Shown here: piece after piece, positions 1 to 6,051 of the stretch
How the letters are laid out: each line of letters opens with the position of its first letter
Position numbering within the stretch: the first letter of the stretch is position 1
Source: an uncultured Bacilli bacterium
Lineage (GTDB): Bacteria > Bacillota_I > Bacilli_A > ML615J-28 > CAG-698
Length of the DNA: 6,735 nt
Assembly (NCBI GenBank): GCA_947627395.1
Contig: CANQVW010000086.1
Location: forward strand, 1 to 6,735
Reading direction: 5' to 3'
Position numbers and translations under genes: made by a program
The notes under the pieces: generated by a model
Databases searched by the model: none
What the model was told of the DNA's origin: nothing
Seen by the model: only the letters and a program-made list of their open reading frames with translations

Positions 1-2
1 GA

Positions 3-1094
3 TATGAAGGAAATGGATTATTTGCTGTTAATGAAGATTCTCCTTTAGATATGAAAATGATTATCATTGATGAATTTAGCATGGTTGATATCTCGTTAGC
101 ATGTCGTCTTTTTAGTGCCATTCTTCCCACTACAAAAATTATTATTGTTGGAGATAGTGATCAACTTCCAGCTGTTGGTGTTGGTAATGTTTTATTAGAC
201 CTCATTGAGTGTAAGGAAATTACAACCATTCGTTTGGATAAAATTCATCGTCAGGCAAGTAATTCGAGTATCATTACTTTAGCTCATAGCATCAATCAAG
301 GAAGAATGCCTTTAGATATATTTGAAAAAAAAGAAGATCGAAGTTTTCATGCTTGTAGTGACTTAGATATGATGGAAGCGATAAAAAAGGTGGTTAAAAA
401 GGGAATGAAAAAAGGAATGGATCTTGTTAAAGATATTCAAGTTCTCATTCCTTTATATCATGGTATCGTTGGCATTGATAAAATCAATATGGAAATGCAA
501 CAATACTTTAATCCAAGTGAAGAAGAAATTCAATACAATGGAAAGAAATTTAGAGTGAATGATAAAGTCATTCAATTAGTGAATCGAAGTGATAAACAAG
601 TAATGAATGGAGACATTGGATATGTATTAACCATTCAAAAAAATTTAAAAACATGTACAGGATTAGATGTCATGTTTGATTTTGGTAGTGTTCATTATGA
701 AAAAGATGAATTAGATGATTTAAGTCTTGCGTATGCGATTTCCATTCATAAGTCACAAGGAAGTGAATTTCCATTAGTTATTGTTCCTTTTAGTTTTAAA
801 TATTATATTATGTTAAAGAAAAAGTTAATTTATACAGCCATAACACGTGCCAAAAAATATTTAATTTTATTGGGTAACTTTGAAGCTTTTCGAAAAGGAA
901 TTGTTGAAACAGAAGAGGAAAGAAAAACTAAATTGAAAGCAAGAATTCAAATGGTAATTGAAAATCCAAATCGTATTTTTGATGAAAATAGTGCTTTTGA
1001 TGAAATTATAACGGAAACAAATAATTTTGAAAAAAAAGATTTCATGGAAATGGAAAATATTTCACCTTATGATTTTATGGATAATGATGAATAA
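3..1094 (+). CDS. recD2: RecD2-like ATP-dependent DNA helicase, C-terminal part (5' end outside window)
   Basis: This is a superfamily 1B DNA helicase of the RecD/RecD2 type, which unwinds DNA 5'-3' in repair and works without RecBC in Firmicutes. The reading frame is open to the window edge, so the ATG at 51 is internal; 363 residues are visible of a protein usually 700-870 long. Counting from the first visible residue, motif II (DEFSM) lies at about 23-27, motif III (GDSDQLPAVG) at 50-59, the HRQAS motif at 82-86, the NGDIG segment at 202-206, motif V (SIHKSQGSEFP) at 247-257 and motif VI (YTAITRAKK) at 277-285. The Walker A motif and N-terminal domains lie upstream. The tail after about residue 300 is acidic and unconserved to my eye. 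A 66-base gap without an obvious terminator separates it from the next small gene, so they may be cotranscribed. The family call is firm; RecD2 over TraA-like relatives is inferred from the overall match. Confidence 0.93.
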   Translation, partial: YEGNGLFAVNEDSPLDMKMIIIDEFSMVDISLACRLFSAILPTTKIIIVGDSDQLPAVGVGNVLLDLIECKEITTIRLDKIHRQASNSSIITLAHSINQGRMPLDIFEKKEDRSFHACSDLDMMEAIKKVVKKGMKKGMDLVKDIQVLIPLYHGIVGIDKINMEMQQYFNPSEEEIQYNGKKFRVNDKVIQLVNRSDKQVMNGDIGYVLTIQKNLKTCTGLDVMFDFGSVHYEKDELDDLSLAYAISIHKSQGSEFPLVIVPFSFKYYIMLKKKLIYTAITRAKKYLILLGNFEAFRKGIVETEEERKTKLKARIQMVIENPNRIFDENSAFDEIITETNNFEKKDFMEMENISPYDFMDNDE

Positions 1095-1160
1095 TATTGA
1101 TGAATAATGATTGTTTTTCACAATCGTATTTGTTCATTAAATTATAAATCGAGGTGTCAT

Positions 1161-1319
1161 ATGAAAGAAATTAAAAAAGCGATGCTTTACATGGGATTAG
1201 GTGCCGTTGGTTGCGCAGGTGTGATGTATTTTATGAGTTCAGGAAATAAAAAAGTGAACGATTTAATGCAAAAAGAATGTTCCATGATGGATAAAGTAAA
1301 AAAAGTTTTCAAAAAGTAA
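1161..1319 (+). CDS. small single-span membrane protein, unknown function
   Basis: This 52-residue protein begins MKEIKKAMLYMGLGAVGCAG. I chose the ATG at 1161 because GAGGTG at 1151-1156 is a suitable Shine-Dalgarno site 4 bases upstream. The in-frame start at 1107 lacks one and would add an unconvincing 18 residues. A basic N-terminus (residues 2-6) is followed by one glycine-rich hydrophobic stretch at about 8-26, which reads as a transmembrane helix or uncleaved signal anchor. The remainder is a hydrophilic, lysine-rich tail ending KKVFKK. This layout resembles small YtxH-like envelope proteins, but no diagnostic motif is present and I do not assign the family. Cys17 sits in GAVGCAGV, without a convincing lipobox, and the tail has one further cysteine. 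The gene follows the helicase gene and ends 22 bases before a strong terminator. Confidence 0.75.
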   Translation: MKEIKKAMLYMGLGAVGCAGVMYFMSSGNKKVNDLMQKECSMMDKVKKVFKK

Positions 1320-1341
1320 TTCGCTAAATAGAAAAAGTCAC

Positions 1342-1371
1342 AAAAGTAAAGCATCTATTGCTTTACTTTTT
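1342..1371 (+). terminator. Rho-independent terminator after the small membrane protein gene
   Basis: AAAAGTAAAGCA (1342-1353) and TGCTTTACTTTT (1359-1370) form a perfect 12-bp stem around a 5-base loop, followed by one more T. The last part of the stem itself supplies the U tract (1367-1371). The A run on the left arm means it could also stop minus-strand transcription. It ends the helicase-small protein unit. Confidence 0.85.
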
Positions 1372-1390
1372 AGGTAAAATATGGTAAAAT
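1362..1390 (+). promoter_or_regulatory. probable promoter of yebC, overlapping the terminator stem
   Basis: A -10 box TAAAAT (1385-1390) is preceded by TGG, giving an extended -10. Seventeen bases upstream lies TTTACT (1362-1367), a 4/6 match to TTGACA. That -35 box sits inside the right arm of the preceding terminator. The GGTAAAATAT unit is tandemly duplicated (1373-1382 and 1383-1392), so a second -10-like box lies exactly 10 bases upstream, but it has no good -35. A TATGAT at 1394-1399 is a further weaker alternative. The call is based on box matches only. Confidence 0.6.
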
Positions 1391-1440
1391 ATGTATGATA
1401 TAAAAAGAATTGCTTATATAAGGAAGGAAAGGTATTAAAA

Positions 1441-2175
1441 ATGGGTAGAGCTCATGAAGTACGTGCTGCATCCATGGCTAAGACAGCAGCAGCTAAAAGT
1501 AAATTAAACGCAAAATGGGGAAGAGCTATTTATGTAGCTGCGAAGGCGGGCGTTCCTGATCCAGATTTGAACCAAGCATTAAAAAAAGAAATAGAAAAAG
1601 CAAAAAGAGAACAAGTCAGTGCAGATGTTATTAAACGTGCCATTGAAAAAGCAAAAGGTGGAAGTAATGAATCCTATTCTTTTGAAAGATATGAAGGATT
1701 TGGACCTAACAATTCCATGTGGATTGTAGATTGCCTTACAGATAATCATAATAGAACATTAACCGCTGTTCGAACTGCATTTTCAAAATGTGGTGGAAAT
1801 TTAGGAGCAGCAGGGTCTGTTACACATATGTTTACAAATCAATCTGTATTTAGCTTTGAAGGAAGTAATGAAGAAGAAATTCTAGAAGGCTTATTAATGA
1901 ATGATTGTGAAGTAGATGATATTCAATGTGAAGATGGCATTATTTCTGTATTTGCACCCAATACTGCGTATTCTAAGGTTAGAGAAGCTTTGGTTTCAAT
2001 GATTCCTGATGTTAATTTCTTAGAAGATCATACAACTTGGGTACCAGCTAGTTATGTTCAATTAGAAACAGAACATGACCAACAAAAATTCGAAAGATTA
2101 CAAACAATGTTAGATGAATGTGATGATGTTCAAGAAGTTTATCATAACATTGAAGTGTCTGAAAGTGAAGAATAA
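1441..2175 (+). CDS. yebC: YebC/PmpR family protein (YebC_II, YeeN-like)
   Basis: This 244-residue protein has the usual length for the YebC/PmpR/TACO1 family. The N-terminal helical domain contains AAAKSKLNAKWGRAIYVAAK (about residues 17-36), then GVPDPDLN and a basic helix ending RAIEKAKGG (about 66-74). The middle domain has FERYEGFGPNNSMWIVDCLT and the family signature FSKCGGNLGAAGSVTHMF at about 114-131. The MGR start and PDPDLN/YEGFGPN motifs match the YeeN-like YebC_II group better than classical YebC, which starts MAGHSKW. Proteins of this family were long described as transcription regulators; more recent work links them to helping ribosomes through proline-rich stalls, so a cytosolic translation role is the likelier one here. 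GGAAGGAAAGG (1422-1432) is the ribosome binding region. The gene has its own promoter, and a hairpin terminator overlaps its stop codon. Confidence 0.93.
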   Translation: MGRAHEVRAASMAKTAAAKSKLNAKWGRAIYVAAKAGVPDPDLNQALKKEIEKAKREQVSADVIKRAIEKAKGGSNESYSFERYEGFGPNNSMWIVDCLTDNHNRTLTAVRTAFSKCGGNLGAAGSVTHMFTNQSVFSFEGSNEEEILEGLLMNDCEVDDIQCEDGIISVFAPNTAYSKVREALVSMIPDVNFLEDHTTWVPASYVQLETEHDQQKFERLQTMLDECDDVQEVYHNIEVSESEE

Positions 2176-2199
2176 TGGACCCTAAGGTTCATTATTTTT
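2171..2199 (+). terminator. hairpin terminator overlapping the yebC stop codon
   Basis: AATAATGGACC (2171-2181) pairs with GGTTCATTATT (2186-2196) through 11 bp including one G-U pair. The loop is CTAA and the T tract is TTTTT at 2195-2199. The yebC stop codon (2173-2175) lies within the left arm. The hairpin ends 17 bases before the next start codon, so it probably reduces transcription into the lipoprotein gene. Confidence 0.7.
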
Positions 2200-2216
2200 A
2201 TTTAAAGGAGGTTAAA

Positions 2217-3965
2217 ATGACAATCATAAAAAAAATAAATAAAACCATATGTATTCTTATTTTATTTTTAAGTTTATTCTTATGTTCAGGTTGCTTAATG
2301 CTTTCAAGTGATTCCAATCAAGAATTTGATGCCTTGGAAGATGCTTTATTCTATTCCTTCTTAGGTACGGATCCAATGAATGTTCATTTCACTTTATATT
2401 ATCCTGAAAATTATGGACTTGAAGATGCAAAAGTAGAAGTTTATCAAGCAACAGAAAAAGATATGGAGGAATCTTACGATAGTTTAAGAGAAATAAATGA
2501 TTATTTAAAATCATTCAATCGTAGTTCTTTGAATGAAGAAAATCGTTTGTCTAGAGATATTCTTATCGATTATTTTAACCATAAAATTGCTTATGATGGA
2601 TATTATTATTATGATACACAATTAGGAAGTTATTTAGGTTATCAAGCTCAACTTCCATTGATTCTTACTGAATATCGTTTTGATCGAATGAAAGATGTTT
2701 ATGATTATTTTGATTACTTAAAAACTGCCAAACAAGAATTTGAAAACATCGTTTCCTTTGAAAATGAAAAAGCCAATCGAGGAATGGGGTTAACAGATGT
2801 TGTTTTGAATCGTTGTATCGATCAATGTAATGCATTTCTATCAGAAAATGAAAATTATTTAATTCCTGTCTTTAATGAAAAAATAGACGAAGTTACCTTT
2901 TTAACATCAGAAGAAAAAACAAACATCAAACAACAAAATAAAGAAATCATTGATACTTATTTTCTTCCAGCATATCAATATCTAAAAGAACAGTTGGAGC
3001 AACTAAAAGGACGAGCTACAACCAATGGTAATTTAGCAAGTTATCCTAAAGGAAAAGAATATTATCAAATTAAATTGCAGGATGCTATCGGTACCAATCA
3101 AACAGTATTAGAAATTAAAGCCAATTTAGAAACGATTTTAAATCAATTACTTGTAACATATTCCCAAAACAGGTTAGAAAATACACAAGCTTATCAGACT
3201 TGGGAAAATAGTAATCTTATGAAAGATTTGACTTTATCTGATTTAATTCCTTATTTAAAAGAAAAAACAAGTCAAAACTTTCCATCTTTAAAACATGATT
3301 CAACCTATTCCATTACTGAAATCAATGAATCATTAAAAGATCATACTTCTCCAGCTATGTATTTCCTTTCTCCTTTGGATGATTTTAAGAATGAATCTAT
3401 ATTTATCAATCCACAAGATGTAACAGGATCAGATAATTATACGTATCAAGTCATAGCTCATGAAGGATATCCCGGACATATGTATCAACACATTTATTTA
3501 AAAGAATCTTCACTTTCTCCAGTCAGAAAATTAATTAGTTATGATGGATATCTTGAAGGGTGGGCAACGTATGTAGAGAATTATGTCGTAGAGTATCAAT
3601 ACCCAGATGAAGAAGTTCGAAAATTATTTGAAGCAACCGATGCTTTAAATTATATTATACTTGGTTTAGGGGATATTGGTGTCAATTATGAAGGTTGGGA
3701 CATTCCAACATTTACAACATTTATTCAACAATATTTAGATGTTAATGATGAAGTTTGTGTTGATCTTTATTATGATTTAACTGAAGTTCCAACCAACTAT
3801 TTACAGTATTATTATAGTTATTTCATCATTCAAGATTTAAAGGAAAGTTTTAAGCTTAAAATGAAAGATCAATATAGTGATTTATTATTCCATACCATTT
3901 ATTTAGATACAGGTCCTTGTTCCTTTGATATTCTAAAGGAAGTATACGATAGTTACGAAATATAG
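2217..3965 (+). CDS. DUF885 family lipoprotein, putative zinc metallopeptidase
   Basis: The protein has 582 residues from the ATG at 2217, chosen because a near-perfect AAAGGAGG (2204-2211) lies 5 bases upstream. The open frame reaches back to an ATG at 2175, which has no such site and would hide the signal peptide. Residues 1-25 form a lipoprotein signal: basic KKINK, a hydrophobic core ICILILFLSLFL, then CSGC with Cys26 as the probable lipidated residue, so the protein should be anchored on the outer face of the membrane. The DUF885 hallmarks are HEGYPGH at 415-421 and EGWATYVE at 447-454. His415, His421 and Glu447 are the likely metal ligands and Glu416 the general base, by analogy with gluzincin peptidases. 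About 380 mostly helical, charged residues precede the catalytic region, as is normal for the family. The substrate is unknown. The gene is followed after 8 bases by the mscS-type gene, so the two are probably cotranscribed. Confidence 0.85.
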   Translation: MTIIKKINKTICILILFLSLFLCSGCLMLSSDSNQEFDALEDALFYSFLGTDPMNVHFTLYYPENYGLEDAKVEVYQATEKDMEESYDSLREINDYLKSFNRSSLNEENRLSRDILIDYFNHKIAYDGYYYYDTQLGSYLGYQAQLPLILTEYRFDRMKDVYDYFDYLKTAKQEFENIVSFENEKANRGMGLTDVVLNRCIDQCNAFLSENENYLIPVFNEKIDEVTFLTSEEKTNIKQQNKEIIDTYFLPAYQYLKEQLEQLKGRATTNGNLASYPKGKEYYQIKLQDAIGTNQTVLEIKANLETILNQLLVTYSQNRLENTQAYQTWENSNLMKDLTLSDLIPYLKEKTSQNFPSLKHDSTYSITEINESLKDHTSPAMYFLSPLDDFKNESIFINPQDVTGSDNYTYQVIAHEGYPGHMYQHIYLKESSLSPVRKLISYDGYLEGWATYVENYVVEYQYPDEEVRKLFEATDALNYIILGLGDIGVNYEGWDIPTFTTFIQQYLDVNDEVCVDLYYDLTEVPTNYLQYYYSYFIIQDLKESFKLKMKDQYSDLLFHTIYLDTGPCSFDILKEVYDSYEI

Positions 3966-3973
3966 GTGAATTC

Positions 3974-4861
3974 ATGGCTATTTTTCTATTTAGAATTGCC
4001 ATGATAAATGAACTAAAATATAAAGCCGAAACTATGAAATGGAGTGACCATTTCAATGATGAAGTACTGCACGAAGCAATTCATTGGTTATCAATTAAAG
4101 TAATACAAGTTTTATTTGGCTTTTTGATTCTATTTATTTCATTTAAAGTGATTAATCTATTTACATCAAAATTGAATCAAATTTTAAATAGAAAAAAAAT
4201 AGATCAAACCATTGCTCATGCTTTATTTAATATCACACGTAAAGGATTGAAAATAGGAATGTTCTTTTTATTTCTAGGATATATTGGAATAGAAACCTCT
4301 AGTATTATTGCTTTATTTGCCTCTTTTGGTGTTGGAATTGGTTTAGCATTCCAAGGTGCTTTATCAAATCTAGCAGGAGGATTGATCATTTTAATCATGC
4401 GCCCTTTTAAATTAGGAGATCACATCTCTTGTGGAGATGAAGAAGGAATTGTGGAAGAAATTAAAATCTTTTATACCTATGTGATTACTTTTGATCAAAG
4501 AGTTGTCATGATTCCCAATGGAAACGTTGCTAATGGAAAAATTATCAATCATAATATGAAAGAAGTAAGAAGAGTGGATATGGTTTTCTTTTTATCTTAT
4601 GAAGAAAACATAGAAAAAGTAAGAAACATTATTCTAGAATGTATTCACCATTTTCCTTCTGTTTTAGGACAACCAAAACCTATGATTCATCTTCATGAAT
4701 TACATGAAAATGATTTATCTATTATGGTAAAAGTATGGTGTAAAAATGAGGATTATTGGGATATTTATTGGTTTCTTCCTGAAGAAATTAAACAAAGTTT
4801 TCAAGAACATCATATTTCTATTCCTCACAAAAAACTAGAAGTTAAAATAAAAAAGGACTAA
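3974..4861 (+). CDS. mscS: MscS family mechanosensitive ion channel
   Basis: This 295-residue protein is the size of a minimal MscS, the channel that opens under membrane tension and releases solutes during hypo-osmotic shock. Hydrophobic spans lie at about 43-62 (TM1), 91-105 (TM2) and 108-143 (TM3). The pore helix contains the Gly/Ala-rich FGVGIGLAFQGALSNLAGG, followed by RPFKLGDHI, the signature junction to the cytoplasmic domain. The beta domain has MIPNGNVANGKIINH at about 179-193, and the C-terminal alpha/beta vestibule runs to residue 295. The start at 3974 is supported by AGGTGA (3964-3969), although the 4-base spacing is short and the site overlaps the upstream stop codon. ATG at 4001 is a possible alternative that would remove 9 residues but lacks a Shine-Dalgarno site. 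The gene lies 8 bases after the DUF885 gene and is closed by a terminator that contains its stop codon. The family is clear; the exact paralogue is not. Confidence 0.92.
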   Translation: MAIFLFRIAMINELKYKAETMKWSDHFNDEVLHEAIHWLSIKVIQVLFGFLILFISFKVINLFTSKLNQILNRKKIDQTIAHALFNITRKGLKIGMFFLFLGYIGIETSSIIALFASFGVGIGLAFQGALSNLAGGLIILIMRPFKLGDHISCGDEEGIVEEIKIFYTYVITFDQRVVMIPNGNVANGKIINHNMKEVRRVDMVFFLSYEENIEKVRNIILECIHHFPSVLGQPKPMIHLHELHENDLSIMVKVWCKNEDYWDIYWFLPEEIKQSFQEHHISIPHKKLEVKIKKD

Positions 4862-4898
4862 TCATATCAGTATTATCGATATAAATTAGCCCTTTTTT
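4849..4898 (+). terminator. terminator after mscS, probably bidirectional
   Basis: AAAAAAGGACTAAT (4849-4862) pairs with ATTAGCCCTTTTTT (4885-4898), 14 positions with one A-C mismatch. The 22-base interior contains a small second stem, ATATC/GATAT (4864-4868 and 4878-4882). A T6 run ends the plus-strand signal. On the minus strand the left-arm A run gives an equivalent T tract, so transcripts coming from the transposase remnant would also stop here. Confidence 0.8.
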
Positions 4899-4919
4899 AA
4901 TTTAAATCATCTTTATATT

Positions 4920-5139
4920 TTAGTTCTTAAATAGTTTGTTAGGATTGCTTGTATATAAAATTTTGTACCTAAATGTATCAAAATTTTTATAACCAAATTC
5001 TTATTCTCTCAATGACTTTAACGAAATTATTTTTACCTTCAATGAAGCTATTAGAAATTTTAACATTTGTAACTGGATTAATTATGAATGAATAAACAAT
5101 ACAGCAATGTTGTTTTAGGGCTAATCCAGTACCTGTACG
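4920..5139 (-). pseudogene. ISL3-family transposase C-terminal remnant, frameshifted
   Basis: The minus strand carries a decayed transposase end. One frame, open from 5139 down to a stop at 4987-4989, contains NVKISNSFIEGKNNFVKVIE. A second frame, ending with TAA at 4920-4922, continues with EFGYKNFDTFRYKIL. Together they match the ISL3 C-terminal pattern, an S-N-x-x-x-EG-x-NN segment followed by K-V-I and then a G-Y-x-N-F-x-x-F-R motif. The Glu of IEG would be the third residue of the DDE triad. The frames join by a single-base shift at about 4995-5010. About 60 residues are recognisable; an intact ISL3 transposase has over 400, so the element is mostly gone. I found no start codon, ribosome site or terminal repeat for it. 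The family call rests on the motif alone. Confidence 0.72.
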
Positions 5140-5264
5140 TTAAAAAAACTTTATAAAAATTGTTTAATTTGTGTTTTAACTTTTCAGCTCTTTTACACTA
5201 AATTTTTTATAGTAGGTATAAAATTTTTTGTTTTTAGACACAAAACTACAAAATTTTTCTTTAA
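5140..5264. other. very AT-rich spacer between two transposase remnants
   Basis: Both strands carry many stop codons and no start with a ribosome site. Several AAAATTTT-like blocks occur (for example 5217-5229 and 5250-5258). It is probably further decayed insertion-sequence DNA, since the frame of the next transposase fragment can be followed back only to a stop at 5262-5264. The exact junction between the two elements cannot be placed. Confidence 0.5.
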
Positions 5265-5807
5265 GATAAAAAATTTGATGGATACTTTTGTATCATAACA
5301 AGTGAATTAGATTATGATTACAAAAAGATACTAGAAGTATATCATCATTTATCTTATATCGATGAATCCTTTAGGATAACAAAATCAGATTTAGAGACAA
5401 GACCCGTATATGTAACAACAGATGCCCATATAGATGCACACTTATTAATATGTTTTGTAGCATTAATAGTCATAAGGATGATACAATACAAGTTGGGAGA
5501 CGAAAAGATATCAACGGATAGATTAAAAACAGTACTATCCATGTGTACATGTGAAATGATAAATGAATACCAAATAGATTTAGATAATGTTAGTGGAAAT
5601 TATGAATTTGAGAAAGTAAGAACAGAAAATCAAAAAGAATATACAACAATAAAAATAAATAAAAAGGAAGATATAACTAGAAAAGATTTTCTAACGATGC
5701 AAAAACATTTTGATATTGATTTAGATGCATGTTATTTAAAAATAAATGAATTTACTCAAGAACTAAAAAAGATAAAATATAAAGTAGCAAAGAATAAAAC
5801 TGAATAA
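5265..5807 (+). pseudogene. IS1634-like (IS4 superfamily) transposase, C-terminal remnant
   Basis: An open frame of 180 codons from 5265 to the stop at 5805-5807 reads FDGYFCIITSELD, then YIDESFRITKSDLETRPVYV and HIDAHLLICFVALIVIRMIQ. This is the characteristic end of IS1634-type DDE transposases, which catalyse cut-and-paste transposition. The fragment covers the last third of a protein usually near 550 residues. A stop codon at 5262-5264 immediately precedes the homology, and no start or ribosome site is present. The ATG at 5478 is internal to the homology and does not start a separate gene. In the IS4-type Y-(2)-R-(3)-E-(6)-K signature the residue I align with the catalytic Glu is Asp (YIDES), which would also disable it, though that alignment is by eye. 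A terminator and a probable right-end repeat follow, so the 3' end of the element appears intact while its 5' end is lost. Confidence 0.82.
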
Positions 5808-5820
5808 AAAAAGTACAAAA

Positions 5821-5851
5821 AAAAGGGGTTAAATTCGATAACCTCATTTTT
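5821..5851 (+). terminator. terminator of the IS1634-like transposase
   Basis: GGGGTTA (5825-5831) pairs with TAACCTC (5839-5845), including one G-U pair, around the 7-base loop AATTCGA. The A run on the left and ATTTTT on the right extend the stem, and the latter provides the U tract. It lies 13 bases after the transposase stop codon. Confidence 0.65.
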
Positions 5852-5858
5852 GCGCCCC

Positions 5859-5876
5859 ACAACTGTAAAACTCGGG
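5859..5876 (+). repeat. probable right-end terminal inverted repeat of the IS1634-like element
   Basis: ACAACTGTAAAACTCGGG lies just past the transposase terminator, where the right end of such an element should be. Base composition and coding content change immediately afterwards. The complement, CCCGAGTTTTACAGTTGT, would be the left end; no copy is present in this window, in line with loss of the 5' part. Position and form support the call, not a matching partner. Confidence 0.5.
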
Positions 5877-5905
5877 CCGAGCGATTTATTTTGCTTTGAC
5901 AATAC

Positions 5906-5935
5906 TTGATTTGTATGCCGCTTTTATGGTATAAC
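5906..5935 (+). promoter_or_regulatory. probable promoter of the DUF1016-like fragment
   Basis: An extended -10 box, TGG followed by TATAAC (5930-5935), has TTGATT (5906-5911) 18 bases upstream as a 4/6 -35 box. A perfect TTGACA at 5896-5901 is 28 bases from this -10 and 23 from TATGGT (5925-5930), too far for normal use. The predicted start lies about 25 bases before the coding start at 5968. Confidence 0.5.
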
Positions 5936-5967
5936 ACAGAGTGATAGGTAGCGAGGAGAAACTTATA

Positions 5968-6051
5968 ATGGCTGATGAAATTATAAATTACGAACAGGAT
6001 TTTGAGGCTATTGTCAAAATCATTGAAACAGCTAAACTTCGGGCAATGTAA
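5968..6051 (+). pseudogene. DUF1016/YhcG-like nuclease, N-terminal fragment only
   Basis: The ATG at 5968 follows AGGAGA (5954-5959) at normal spacing and a plausible promoter. It encodes 27 residues before TAA at 6049-6051. MADEIINYEQDFEAIVKIIE closely resembles the start of DUF1016 (YhcG-like) proteins, a PD-(D/E)XK nuclease family of about 330-380 residues often found near restriction-modification genes and on mobile elements. The conserved continuation, a helix leading to an LYW-type motif, and the C-terminal nuclease domain are both absent. The following sequence is coding in another frame for something unrelated, so I read this as the 5' stub of a gene whose body was deleted or replaced. 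An alternative is that this is the true start of the downstream unknown protein, separated by a frameshift. Confidence 0.6.

Noticed and set aside
1107..1127. Hairpin GATTGT/ACAATC after the helicase gene as a terminator
   Set aside because: The stem is short and is not followed by a T tract; the T run lies in the loop.
1107..1160. Longer N-terminus for the small membrane protein starting at 1107
   Set aside because: No ribosome site precedes 1107 and the extension would put a polar stretch before the membrane anchor; GAGGTG supports the ATG at 1161.
2175..2216. Start of the DUF885 protein at 2175, overlapping the yebC stop codon
   Set aside because: No Shine-Dalgarno site and it would bury the lipoprotein signal; the codons there are the terminator hairpin.
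3856..4056. 66-residue open frame on the minus strand
   Set aside because: It lies antisense across the DUF885-mscS junction, with no ribosome site or recognisable protein features.
4216..4398. 60-residue open frame on the minus strand
   Set aside because: It is antisense to the conserved pore region of the MscS-type gene and has no independent support.
4950..5260. Repeated AAAATTTT blocks as iterons or an origin
   Set aside because: The copies are irregularly spaced, not conserved in sequence, and expected in such AT-rich decayed DNA; no DnaA-box cluster is seen.
5354..5542. 62-residue open frame on the minus strand
   Set aside because: It is antisense to clear IS1634-like transposase homology.
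5478..5807. Separate 109-residue gene starting at ATG 5478
   Set aside because: Transposase homology continues in the same frame upstream to 5265, so this ATG is internal.
5871..5881. Palindrome CTCGG-G-CCGAG at the end of the IS element as an operator or recombination site
   Set aside because: It is short, straddles the probable element boundary and could arise by chance from the inverted repeat meeting flanking DNA.
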